Origin: Acinetobacter bereziniae LMG 1003 = CIP 70.12
Lineage (GTDB): Bacteria; Pseudomonadota; Gammaproteobacteria; Pseudomonadales; Moraxellaceae
DNA: 64,000 nucleotides
Assembly: GCF_000368925.1 (NCBI RefSeq)
Contig: NZ_KB849756.1
Span: 2,382,416-2,446,415 of the forward strand
Reading direction: 5' to 3'
Part shown: positions 21,341-30,337 of the stretch, piece by piece
Layout: every line of letters starts with the position of its first letter
Position numbering within the stretch: position 1 is the first letter of the stretch
Translations under genes and position numbers: made by a program
Notes under the pieces: model-generated
What the model saw: only the letters and a program-made list of their open reading frames with translations
The model's database searches: none
What the model was told of the DNA's origin: nothing

Positions 21341-24031
21341 TTAACCTGTGTTTCGTAAACCCGCCGCAATACCAGCAATACTCACCATCAGTGCATGATC
21401 TACAGGGGTATGTTCAGCCTGAAATTCAGCCAAATAAGCACGACGACGTTTCATGAGCTCAGCTTGCAATAAGTGTAACGGCAACAGATATGGTTTACGT
21501 ACTTTCATTGCTTGATCAAGCACTTCATTGGAACTGAGAAGTGCTGACTCGCCTTTCATGGCTAAAAGTGTTTGAACAGCATCATGGAGACGTTGACGTA
21601 ATTCAGCACCGAGCACTTTTAAATCTTCATCATCTGTTAAATGAGATTCGTAATACAGGGCAATATTTGAGTCCGCTTTAGACAGCACCATTTCTAGCAT
21701 ATCAATTAAGGTTTGGAAATAAGGCCATTCAGACAGCATTTCATCCAAAACAGCTTTCTGACCTTGATCAATCACTTGATTGATGGCTGCCCCTGTACCC
21801 AACCAAGCAGGAAGCATCAAACGAATTTGTGTCCAAGCGAAAACCCAAGGAATAGCACGTAAGGATTCAATTCCTCCACTGACTTTACGCTTCGCAGGGC
21901 GTGAGCCAAGCGGCAACATTTGTAACTCAAGTTCTGGGGTAACGGTGCGTAAATATTTTACAAAATGAGGATTTTCACGCACGGTCTGACGATACACTTG
22001 AACAGACAAGTCGGTCATGTTGTGCATCAAATCTCGCCATGCTTGTTTGGGTACAGGTGGCGGTAATAAGGTTGCCTCTAATGTCGCAGCAGCATAAATT
22101 TCTAAATTTTGTAAGGCGATTTCTTCCAAACCAAATTTAAAGCGAATCATTTCACCTTGTTCAGTTACTCGGATTGCACCAGAAATTGAGCCAGGTGGTT
22201 GAGAAAATAGTGCCTGTTGAGTAGGCGCACCACCACGACTGATGGAGCCGCCACGACCATGGAACAAGGTCAATTGTACGCCGTGTTGTTTTGCAATCGC
22301 AGTTAACTCTTCTTGGGCACGATACTGAGCCCAGTTTGCCGACATAAAGCCTGCATCTTTGGCAGAGTCAGAGTAACCAATCATCACCTCATGTTTGCCT
22401 TGAATATGCTGTTTATACCAATGCATATTAAATAAGGTCGTCATGGTACTTGCAGCACCATCTAAATCCTTCAAGGTTTCAAATAATGGCACTACACGTA
22501 AGGGATGTTCAATTCCCGCTTCTTTTTGAAGTAGCAGTACCGCCAATACATCACTCGGATATTCCGCCATTGAAATGATATAAGCACCTAAACTTTCTTT
22601 GGGTTGCTCTGCCAATGTACGCATCGTTGCAAAGACTTCTTGAACATCAGGATGTTCAATCAGGCTATTGGCTGGCTCGTTTAAGTGTTTTGGTAATAAT
22701 GGGCGCTTGCTTTGTAATTCTTGCAATAAGAAGTTTTGGCGGGCTTGTTCAGTCCATGTCTCAAAATTACCCAAACCAAGATATTCGGTAATTGCGGAGA
22801 TGGCTTGACGGTGACGACCTGATTCTTGACGAATGTCCAGCTTTAATAATTCAATTCCAAAACAATTGACACGATAGATAAAGTCGAGCAATTTCCCATT
22901 GGCAATTTCTGGCAAATTACATGCCATGAGCGAACGATAGCAAAGCAATAGTGGCTGTAATAATTCATCTTTATGACGAATGATTAAACTACGGTCAACG
23001 TCTGAGTGCTGACCACGTAATTTATCTGCCAACCATTGACGGGTAGCTTTTAAGCGTTCACGAGTTGCACGTAAATATTCACGATATGGCTCTGGATGGC
23101 TATAGCCTAAAGCTTGATGTAATTCATTGGAATACGCCTCAATTGAAAGCTCCCAACGCAAATCTTCTATATCACGAAGATATAAATCGGCGGCTTTCCA
23201 GCGAGATAGCCACAAAACCTCTTGTGTAATGTTATGCGTGACATTCGGGTTTCCATCACGGTCGCCTCCCATCCACGATGCAAAGCGAATTGGTGAAATG
23301 TCCAAAGGTAAGGCTTGAGCACAGTTGTCTTGAACAAGGTCATCCAACTCACGGATAAATTTGGGTACTGCATTCCACAACGTTTGTTCAATGGTGGTGA
23401 AGCCCCATTTTGCTTCATCAATCGGCGTAGGACGGTGTTGACGAATCTCATCCGTTTGCCATGCTGAACAAATCAGTTGTTTTAAATCAGTCAGTACCTC
23501 AGCACGTTGTTTAGGCGTGAGTTTTTGCTGATCAAATGTTGAAAGACAGTGATTAATCCCATCATATTTTTGAATTAAAGTACGACGACTGACCTCAGTT
23601 GGATGCGCGGTGAGTACCAACTCAATTTTTAATTCACAGATTTGCTGATAAAGCGTTTCAGCCGAAATTTGCTGATCTTTAAACTTGCTAAATAAATGGT
23701 CGAGAACATTGGGTGATGGGGCATGTTCATCACATTCACTTTGGCGACGACTACGCACCACATGATATTGTTCTGCGATATTGGCAAAATTTAGAAAGTG
23801 TGAGAATGCACGGGTCAGAGGCAGAATTTCATCATCTTTTAAATTTAAAAATAATTGTTCAAGTTGTTTTTCTGCTTCAATTTGACCATCACGGGCGCCT
23901 TTGCCTAAAGCGCGAATCTGTTCAATTTGATTAAACAAATCTTGTCCTGCATGTTCTTTTAAGGTTTCACCTAAAAGATTTCCGAGTAAGCGTACATCTT
24001 CACGCAGTGGAGCATCAATTTGTTGAACCAT
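21341..24031 (-). CDS. ppc: Phosphoenolpyruvate carboxylase
   Basis: Carboxylates PEP to oxaloacetate to refill the TCA cycle. 896 residues, normal for bacterial enzymes. The catalytic histidine motif LTAHPTEVSRRTL, the glycine/arginine loop FHGRGGSISRGG and the typical C-terminus GLRNTG are all present. A GGAGAG site lies 6-7 bases before the ATG. Monocistronic: it has its own terminator, and an inverted-repeat element lies upstream between it and the TetR gene. Confidence 0.98.
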   Translation of the reverse strand: MVQQIDAPLREDVRLLGNLLGETLKEHAGQDLFNQIEQIRALGKGARDGQIEAEKQLEQLFLNLKDDEILPLTRAFSHFLNFANIAEQYHVVRSRRQSECDEHAPSPNVLDHLFSKFKDQQISAETLYQQICELKIELVLTAHPTEVSRRTLIQKYDGINHCLSTFDQQKLTPKQRAEVLTDLKQLICSAWQTDEIRQHRPTPIDEAKWGFTTIEQTLWNAVPKFIRELDDLVQDNCAQALPLDISPIRFASWMGGDRDGNPNVTHNITQEVLWLSRWKAADLYLRDIEDLRWELSIEAYSNELHQALGYSHPEPYREYLRATRERLKATRQWLADKLRGQHSDVDRSLIIRHKDELLQPLLLCYRSLMACNLPEIANGKLLDFIYRVNCFGIELLKLDIRQESGRHRQAISAITEYLGLGNFETWTEQARQNFLLQELQSKRPLLPKHLNEPANSLIEHPDVQEVFATMRTLAEQPKESLGAYIISMAEYPSDVLAVLLLQKEAGIEHPLRVVPLFETLKDLDGAASTMTTLFNMHWYKQHIQGKHEVMIGYSDSAKDAGFMSANWAQYRAQEELTAIAKQHGVQLTLFHGRGGSISRGGAPTQQALFSQPPGSISGAIRVTEQGEMIRFKFGLEEIALQNLEIYAAATLEATLLPPPVPKQAWRDLMHNMTDLSVQVYRQTVRENPHFVKYLRTVTPELELQMLPLGSRPAKRKVSGGIESLRAIPWVFAWTQIRLMLPAWLGTGAAINQVIDQGQKAVLDEMLSEWPYFQTLIDMLEMVLSKADSNIALYYESHLTDDEDLKVLGAELRQRLHDAVQTLLAMKGESALLSSNEVLDQAMKVRKPYLLPLHLLQAELMKRRRAYLAEFQAEHTPVDHALMVSIAGIAAGLRNTG

Positions 24032-24161
24032 TTGTCACTCTCCAGTTCTTGTTATCTTGAATATAACGTGATTCCATCACAATCCAAGGGACTCCCTACA
24101 AAAGTATGTAAGTGACTGTGCAAGAAGTCGACTTTGATTTGTTTTTCGTTCGGTTTTATTA

Positions 24162-24441
24162 GGGTCTGTAGACATTTCATAAATGGCTTGTGTTGTAGGT
24201 TAAAATTGAACAGGCATGAGGAGTATACTCTGCAAGGAAACAAAGAGAATAGCGAGACTATTTTCAAGTTTCATAACGTAGCCTGAGATAATTTTAGCCA
24301 CAACCCTTCGGGACTAGCGTGTTTTTTGCCGCTTCTTCGTTCCGAACTACTTATTTAGAATGACTAAATTTCGTATTTCGCGCCTAGAATCGCCTAAAAA
24401 ACACACGTAGTCGCAAACATAGACGAATTGTCAACAGACCC
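24162..24441. mobile_element. Inverted-repeat element, copy A (MITE-like, ~280 bp)
   Basis: The ends are GGGTCTGTAGACA at the left and TTGTCAACAGACCC at the right, imperfect inverted repeats of each other. The left flank is TA and the right flank CA. The body is nearly the same as the copy at 50823-51088 in opposite orientation, apart from a short divergent stretch near 24213-24236. No coding capacity. It lies between ppc and the TetR gene, downstream of the latter. Confidence 0.85.
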
Positions 24442-24526
24442 CAACTTTTTGGGTCAATTTGCCTATGACACCTTCGAGTATGCCTGAAACAGCAATTGCA
24501 CATTATTTAGTTTTTTAATAGCACCA

Positions 24527-25144
24527 TCACGGTTTATATTTCAGCATAAATAAATCAATGCTTTCTTTGATGATTTGCTGCTTTTCTTGATCTGTTGGCG
24601 TTGGGCGAATTCCCAACAAGACCTCATGATGACGAACACCGAGCAATAATGACAAAATTAAATTGGTCTGTTTTTCGATCTGGTCTGCTTGAATAAATTT
24701 CAGGCTCGTGGCTTGTTGAAAAAAGTCTTGCCATACCGAACACATTCTCTGATGAGACGAATTATAGAATTGTAGCGCTAAAGGGTTCTTTTCTGCGGCA
24801 AGTTCCAATAGTAAATGATCTAATTTAATAGCTTCAGGCAAATTAATCACATTCATTGCCAATTCACAGGCTTGAAAAAAATGTGCATAAAAATCACTTT
24901 CAGCATTGAGACGCAATGGTCGGGCATTAATTGACTGTTCGCAAGTTTCTTCAATGGCACAGCTAAATAAAGTTTCTTTATCTTGAAAATGGTTATATAC
25001 GGTCAGTTTTGTTACACCTGCTTCTTTGGCAATCTGATTCATACTGGAACCGTGATAGCCAAGCTTTAGAAACAGTTTTTTTGCTGCTTCTACAATGTGT
25101 TTACGTTTTTCTAAGTCCTTTGGACGGCCAACTGTTGTTTGCAC
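24527..25144 (-). CDS. TetR-family regulator of the adjacent RND efflux operon
   Basis: 205 residues from the GTG at 25144, chosen for the GGGA site six bases upstream; a TTG at 25156 is an alternative. The N-terminal helix-turn-helix reads MNQIAKEAGVTKLTVYNHF followed by KETLF, typical of AcrR/TetR repressors. The C-terminal ligand domain is variable. It is divergent from the RND operon and most likely represses it. Bracketed by two copies of the inverted-repeat element family (24162-24441 and 25242-25363). Confidence 0.9.
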   Translation of the reverse strand: MQTTVGRPKDLEKRKHIVEAAKKLFLKLGYHGSSMNQIAKEAGVTKLTVYNHFQDKETLFSCAIEETCEQSINARPLRLNAESDFYAHFFQACELAMNVINLPEAIKLDHLLLELAAEKNPLALQFYNSSHQRMCSVWQDFFQQATSLKFIQADQIEKQTNLILSLLLGVRHHEVLLGIRPTPTDQEKQQIIKESIDLFMLKYKP

Positions 25145-25190
25145 AATAATTCCCAAAAAAACAAAATTAGGTCAATTACTCAAAACATGA

Positions 25191-25219
25191 TTCACAATTA
25201 TTGTACCATGCAGTATATT
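25191..25219 (+). promoter_or_regulatory. Candidate sigma-70 promoter for the RND operon
   Basis: TTCACA (25191-25196) and TATATT (25214-25219) with a 17-bp spacer. It lies upstream of the diverged element half-copy, so the efflux mRNA would carry a leader of about 250 bases. Confidence 0.45.
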
Positions 25220-25241
25220 AATTAAAAAATGAGCAACAAAC

Positions 25242-25363
25242 GGGCTTTTGACATTTCATCAATGACTTGTGTCGTTCAGTAAAACTAAGCGGGCAAAGCG
25301 TGAAACCTAGAAAATTACTTTTTCAGTTTCGGCATGCTGGCTAAGATTATTTTAACGCCAACC
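25242..25363. mobile_element. Diverged half copy of the inverted-repeat element (copy D)
   Basis: Begins GGGCTTTTGACATTTCAT and keeps the order of motifs seen in the left half of copy A: TGACTTGTGT, GGGCAAAGCGTGAAAC, TTTCAGTTTCGGCA and CTAAGATTATTTTAACGCCA. The right half is not recognisable. It lies in the leader of the RND operon. Confidence 0.6.
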
Positions 25364-25480
25364 TGCGCAAGAACAAAGTATGGTTTTGTTTGTTTTGCAA
25401 GGTGCTAGATGAATCGTCACATGGTCTCAATATCTCATTCTCATTTGCCTGAAAAGGGCATTTAAATAAGAGCCTTGCCT

Positions 25481-26581
25481 ATGCGTAGTATAAAGTTAGT
25501 GATCACGAGCCTATTGGTATCGTGTAGTGTCATTCTGGTGGGATGTAGTAAGCCAGCGCCTGAAGTGGAACAGATTCCCTTGGTGATGGTTGCCCAACCG
25601 CTGACTTCCCAAGAAGATCAGAAAAGCTATGCAGGCGATGTACAGGCACGGCAGCAAACTGCGTTAGCCTTTCGGGTTGCTGGACAGATCACTGCACGTT
25701 ATGTCGAGGTTGGCGACCGCGTTAAAGTTGGGCAGGTTTTGGCCAAGCTAGATGTCAAAGATGCCGAATTACAATTGAACTCTGCAAAAGCACAGCTTGA
25801 AAGTGCTCAATCCGCTACGAAACTTGCAGCAGATGAGTTTAAACGTTTTCAACAATTATTACCCATCAATGCCGTCAGTCGTTCCCAATACGATAGTGTT
25901 AAAAATCAATATGACGCAGCACAGGCAAGCCTTAAACAAGCACAATCCAACTATGATGTCAGTGCCAATCAGACAGGTTATAACCAACTGATTGCCAATA
26001 AAAATGGGGTCATTACCCAACGTAATATTGAAATTGGACAAGTGGTTTCGGCAGGGCAAGCGATTTATCAATTGGCGATTGATGGTGATCGTGAGGTGGT
26101 TATCGGGGTTCCTGAACAGGCGATTTCTGAAATTAAAGTTGGACAAAGCGCATGGATTACCTTGTGGTCAAAGCCTGAAGATAAATTTGCAGCCTATGTC
26201 CGTGAGATTTCTCCTGCCGCAGATCAATCGCGGACATTTACAGTGAAAGTGGCTTTAAAAGAAGCACAGTCGGTCATTCAACTGGGGCAAAGCGCACGTG
26301 TGTTTTTCAATCAAAATGTTCAAAATATTTTGAGTGTACCGCTGAGCAGTGTCTCAGCCAATAATAATCAAGCATATATTTGGGTGGTTAATCCTGATCA
26401 GACTATTCGTAAAGTCTCTGTGACTTTAGGACCTTACGGGCGTGACAATGTCACGGTATTGAGTGGTTTAAATGCGGGGCAATGGGTGGTGGTCGGCGGT
26501 GTTCACTTACTCCGTGACAAGCAAAAAATTAAACCAATAGATCGTGAAAATCGTGCTGTAACTATCCAAAAAGGGGCATGA
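25481..26581 (+). CDS. RND efflux periplasmic adaptor lipoprotein (membrane fusion protein)
   Basis: 366 residues from the ATG at 25481, with an AAGAG site upstream. The signal peptide ends in a lipobox (VILVGC, Cys about residue 22), anchoring the adaptor to the inner membrane. The HlyD/AcrA order is clear: barrel-sandwich half VAGQITARYVEVGDRVKVGQ, coiled-coil hairpin (about 85-160), second lipoyl half GVITQRNIEIGQVVSAGQ, then beta-barrel and membrane-proximal domains. Its stop overlaps the pump gene by four bases (ATGA). No outer-membrane channel gene follows, so it probably borrows one from elsewhere. Confidence 0.94.
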   Translation: MRSIKLVITSLLVSCSVILVGCSKPAPEVEQIPLVMVAQPLTSQEDQKSYAGDVQARQQTALAFRVAGQITARYVEVGDRVKVGQVLAKLDVKDAELQLNSAKAQLESAQSATKLAADEFKRFQQLLPINAVSRSQYDSVKNQYDAAQASLKQAQSNYDVSANQTGYNQLIANKNGVITQRNIEIGQVVSAGQAIYQLAIDGDREVVIGVPEQAISEIKVGQSAWITLWSKPEDKFAAYVREISPAADQSRTFTVKVALKEAQSVIQLGQSARVFFNQNVQNILSVPLSSVSANNNQAYIWVVNPDQTIRKVSVTLGPYGRDNVTVLSGLNAGQWVVVGGVHLLRDKQKIKPIDRENRAVTIQKGA

Positions 26582-29500
26582 TCATGAGTCTATTTAACTC
26601 CTTTAATTTGTCAGAATGGGCGCTCAAAAATAAAGGCTTAGTGCTTTATTTTATGATTTTGCTGGGGATTGTCGGGTTATTTTCTTATTCCAAACTGTCT
26701 CAAAGTGAAGATCCTCCTTTTTCCTTTAAGGTGATGGTGGTGCAAACCTACTGGCCGGGTGCAACAGCACAGGAAGTCTCTCTGCAAATCACCGATAAAG
26801 TTGAAAAGGAGCTCATGAGTACAGGGCTCTATGACAAGATTATGGCGTACTCTCGTCCTGGAGAGTCCATGGTCATGTTTATGGCAAAAGATTCGTTAGT
26901 ATCCAATGAACTTCCAAATGTTTGGTACCAAGTACGTAAAAAAGTCGGTGACATCAAGACCCAGTTGCCTTCTGGTGTTCAGGGTCCGTTCTTTAATGAT
27001 GAGTTTGGCGATACATTCGGGAATATTTATGTTTTAACAGGCAAAGACTTCAATTATGCCACACTCAAAGAATATGCCGATCGGCTACAACTTCGCTTAC
27101 AGCGAGTAAAAGATGTCAGCAAAGTCAATTTGGTTGGATTACAAGATCAAAAGATTTGGATTGAGATTTCCAATACTAAAGCAGTGCAGATGGGGGTGCC
27201 TGTTACAGCAATCCAAGAAGCTTTGGCAAAACAAAATAGTGTGACCAGTGCAGGTTTCTTTGAAACAGGTACAGACCGTATTCAAGTCCGTGTCAGTGGC
27301 GCATTAAAAAGCATAGACGATCTGAAAAAAATGCCGTTGCTGGTGGGAAATAAAACTATTCAACTGGGCGATGTGGCTGAGGTTTATCGTGGTTTTAGTG
27401 AGCCTGCTCAACCGCGTATGCGCTTTATGGGAGAAAATGGTATTGGTCTTGCTGTATCCATGCGTAAAGGTGGGGACATCATTGCATTGGGTAAAAATCT
27501 AGAGACTGAATTTCAAACCCTACAAAAGACTTTACCTTTGGGCATGGAACTGAAAAAAGTTTCAGATCAGCCTGTTGCAGTACAACGTAGTATTCATGAA
27601 TTCGTCAAAGTATTGGCTGAGGCTGTGATCATTGTTTTACTGGTCAGTTTCTTCTCATTGGGTTTCCGAACAGGATTAGTGGTTGCCTTCTCGATTCCAT
27701 TGGTGCTTGCCATGACCTTTGCAGGGATGAATCTGTTTGATGTTGGCTTGCATAAGATTTCTTTAGGCGCATTGATCCTCGCATTAGGACTTTTGGTCGA
27801 TGATGCCATTATCGCGGTCGAAATGATGGCGATCAAAATGGAGCAAGGCTATAGTCGAATGAAAGCCGCAGGATTTGCATGGACCAGTACCGCATTTCCA
27901 ATGCTAACGGGTACATTAATTACCGCTGCGGGATTTTTACCGATTGCGACCGCTGCATCAAGTACAGGTGAATATACCCGTTCGATTTTCCAAGTGGTTA
28001 CTATTGCTTTAGTTGTGTCATGGTTTGCCGCGGTGATTTTTGTACCTTATTTAGGTGATAAATTACTGCCTGATTTTAGTAAAGAAGCGCAAAAAGCGCC
28101 GTGGTATCAGCGTCTTTATGCAAGATTGCGTAAACAACCTGAACCGCAACCTGTGATTCATCATGCTGGTGAGCATTTTGATCCCTACCAATCGAAATTT
28201 TATCAAAGCTTTAGAAAGTTGGTGAATTGGTGTGTGACCTATCGAAAAACGGTGATTTCAATCACTGTGGGGGTATTTGTACTGTCGGTGGTGATGTTTA
28301 AGTTTGTACCACAACAGTTTTTTCCACCGTCAAACCGTGCCGAAATTCTGGTCGATTTAAAATTGGAAGAAGGCGCTTCACTCACCGCAACTGAAAATGC
28401 TGTGAAAAAAGTGGAAGCGTTCTTATCCAAACAAGAAGGTATTGATAATTATGTCGCTTATGTTGGTACAGGCTCGCCACGTTTTTACTTGCCACTTGAT
28501 CAACAAATGCCACAAGCCAGTTTTGCACAGTTTGTGGTGTTGGCGTCATCACTTGATGATCGCGATGAAATTCGTAAATCCTTAGATACTCAAATTCGCC
28601 AATTATTGCCACAAGTTCGAACCCGTGTCTCATTGTTGGAAAATGGTCCTCCTGTGGGCTATCCATTGCAGTATCGGGTATCTGGTGAAGACATTGCTGT
28701 AGTCCGTCAGGAAGCCCAGAAAGTTGCTCAACTGCTGAGCGAAAATCCCAATACAGGCAATGTACATTTGGATTGGGGTGAGCAAAGTAAAATCATTTCT
28801 TTACTGATCGACCAAGATCGTGCGCGTCAAATGGGTGTGAGTTCTGAAGATTTGGCGAATTTCTTAAACAGTTCGATTTCAGGTGCGATCATCAATCAGT
28901 ATCGTGAAAAACGTGAATTGATTGATGTACGTATCCGTGGGGACCAGGCTGAACGGATAAATGTGGAAGCATTATCAAGTTTGGCTGTACCGACAAGCAA
29001 TGGCACTACAGTACCATTGGCACAAATCGCTACACTACAGTATAAGTTTGAAGATGGTCTAATCTGGCACCGCAATCGTTTACCAACCATTACGGTACGT
29101 GCAGATATTCGGAGCAAGTTACAACCCGCAACTGTTGTAAATCAAATGGCAGAGAAAATGGATCAACTTCGCGCAACATTACCAAGTGGTTATTTGGTTG
29201 AAGTGGGCGGAACAGTAGAGGAGTCTGCCAAAGGACAAAGTTCTGTGAATGCAGGTATGCCTCTATTCCTAGCAGTGGTATTTACGCTCCTCATGATTCA
29301 GCTGAAAAGTATTTCACGCTCTTTCATTGTGTTTTTGACTGCGCCATTGGGTTTAATCGGTGTGGTTTTATTCCTGTTGTTATTTAACAAACCGTTCGGC
29401 TTTGTGGCAATGCTCGGTACGATTGCACTATCTGGCATGATTATGCGAAATTCTTTAATTCTGATTGATCAGATTGAGCAGGATATTCGAGCTGGGCATA

Positions 29501-29730
29501 ATCAATGGGATGCAATTTTGGACGCAACAGTACGCCGTTTCCGTCCAATTATTCTTACTGCATTGGCTGCTGTTTTGGCGATGATACCACTGTCACGTAG
29601 TATTTTCTTTGGTCCGATGGCTGTTGCGATTATGGGTGGATTAATTATCGCTACACTTTTGACCCTATTTTTCTTACCTGCGCTATATGCGACTTGGTTT
29701 AAGATTAAAAAAACTACAGAAAATACATAA
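26578..29730 (+). CDS. RND efflux pump inner-membrane transporter
   Basis: 1050 residues, usual for HAE-type RND pumps. The N-terminal helix leads into the porter domain. The TM4 proton-relay aspartates are in LGLLVDDAIIAVEMMAIKM, and the C-terminal repeat helices show GMIMRNSLILIDQIEQDIRAG. Translationally coupled to the adaptor gene by an ATGA overlap. The divergent TetR gene probably controls both. Closest in style to two-component RND systems without a dedicated outer-membrane protein; the substrates are unknown. Confidence 0.95.
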   Translation: MIMSLFNSFNLSEWALKNKGLVLYFMILLGIVGLFSYSKLSQSEDPPFSFKVMVVQTYWPGATAQEVSLQITDKVEKELMSTGLYDKIMAYSRPGESMVMFMAKDSLVSNELPNVWYQVRKKVGDIKTQLPSGVQGPFFNDEFGDTFGNIYVLTGKDFNYATLKEYADRLQLRLQRVKDVSKVNLVGLQDQKIWIEISNTKAVQMGVPVTAIQEALAKQNSVTSAGFFETGTDRIQVRVSGALKSIDDLKKMPLLVGNKTIQLGDVAEVYRGFSEPAQPRMRFMGENGIGLAVSMRKGGDIIALGKNLETEFQTLQKTLPLGMELKKVSDQPVAVQRSIHEFVKVLAEAVIIVLLVSFFSLGFRTGLVVAFSIPLVLAMTFAGMNLFDVGLHKISLGALILALGLLVDDAIIAVEMMAIKMEQGYSRMKAAGFAWTSTAFPMLTGTLITAAGFLPIATAASSTGEYTRSIFQVVTIALVVSWFAAVIFVPYLGDKLLPDFSKEAQKAPWYQRLYARLRKQPEPQPVIHHAGEHFDPYQSKFYQSFRKLVNWCVTYRKTVISITVGVFVLSVVMFKFVPQQFFPPSNRAEILVDLKLEEGASLTATENAVKKVEAFLSKQEGIDNYVAYVGTGSPRFYLPLDQQMPQASFAQFVVLASSLDDRDEIRKSLDTQIRQLLPQVRTRVSLLENGPPVGYPLQYRVSGEDIAVVRQEAQKVAQLLSENPNTGNVHLDWGEQSKIISLLIDQDRARQMGVSSEDLANFLNSSISGAIINQYREKRELIDVRIRGDQAERINVEALSSLAVPTSNGTTVPLAQIATLQYKFEDGLIWHRNRLPTITVRADIRSKLQPATVVNQMAEKMDQLRATLPSGYLVEVGGTVEESAKGQSSVNAGMPLFLAVVFTLLMIQLKSISRSFIVFLTAPLGLIGVVLFLLLFNKPFGFVAMLGTIALSGMIMRNSLILIDQIEQDIRAGHNQWDAILDATVRRFRPIILTALAAVLAMIPLSRSIFFGPMAVAIMGGLIIATLLTLFFLPALYATWFKIKKTTENT

Positions 29731-29866
29731 TTTGTTGTGAATATTAGGTGCGAAAAATTGAAAACTTCAATATAGTAGCACTTAATCTTTAACAGAAAAT
29801 AACATAGGAAATTTCATTGCATAATAAGTCAATCGGTATGCAATGAATTTGAGGTCAAAAACACCC

Positions 29867-30244
29867 ATGGGGCAAACAAATCCGGAACAGCATCGTAAGT
29901 TCATTACGAGCTCTTATTTGTTTATGTTTCTTGCATTATTTACGGTAATTACAGCAGTGCTCGCATATTGGTTAGCGCGCAAAGTAGCAGTAGCAAATGA
30001 TGCAGAGGTATGGATACATGCACAAGCATTGTGGATTATGCGCAATGCTGTCATTTTTTTGATTTTAGCGGCTTTTGCTGCATTGTGGTTTATCCCTTTA
30101 ATGTTTTTCTATTGGGACAGTTTCATCTGGGTAAAAGCATGTACGGTGGCAGGTGTCGTATTTAGTGCGATTGCATGGCTATATTTACTCAATATTTGGC
30201 TTAAAGGTTTTACAAAATATTTACAGAAAAAAGCAGTTTTTTAA
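29867..30244 (+). CDS. Small inner-membrane protein of unknown function
   Basis: 125 residues from the ATG at 29867 (MGQTNPEQHRKF), which has a GAGG site 12-13 bases upstream; an ATG at 29843 would add eight residues. Three hydrophobic helices are visible: SYLFMFLALFTVITAVLAYW, NAVIFLILAAFAALWFIPLM and ACTVAGVVFSAIAWLYLLNI. No recognised domain. It sits between the RND operon and dnaJ in the same direction, but a heat-shock-like promoter follows it, so it is probably transcribed separately from dnaJ. Confidence 0.7.
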   Translation: MGQTNPEQHRKFITSSYLFMFLALFTVITAVLAYWLARKVAVANDAEVWIHAQALWIMRNAVIFLILAAFAALWFIPLMFFYWDSFIWVKACTVAGVVFSAIAWLYLLNIWLKGFTKYLQKKAVF

Positions 30245-30262
30245 AAAAAACTAGATTTCAAA

Positions 30263-30292
30263 CTTGTAAAAAATAACATCGCCCCCAATTTA
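30263..30292 (+). promoter_or_regulatory. Sigma-32-like heat-shock promoter for dnaJ
   Basis: CTTGTAA (30263-30269) and CCCCAATTTA (30283-30292) with 13 bases between them resemble the heat-shock -35 and -10 boxes. The expected start point is about 40 bases before the dnaJ ATG. Confidence 0.55.
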
Positions 30293-30337
30293 CTCTGCAT
30301 AGAAGTATTATCAAATTTTTGTGGAGCATCGCCAATC

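Noticed and set aside
24052..24267. 71-codon minus-strand ORF upstream of ppc
   Set aside because: It runs through the ppc leader and into the inverted-repeat element; no family resemblance or ribosome site.
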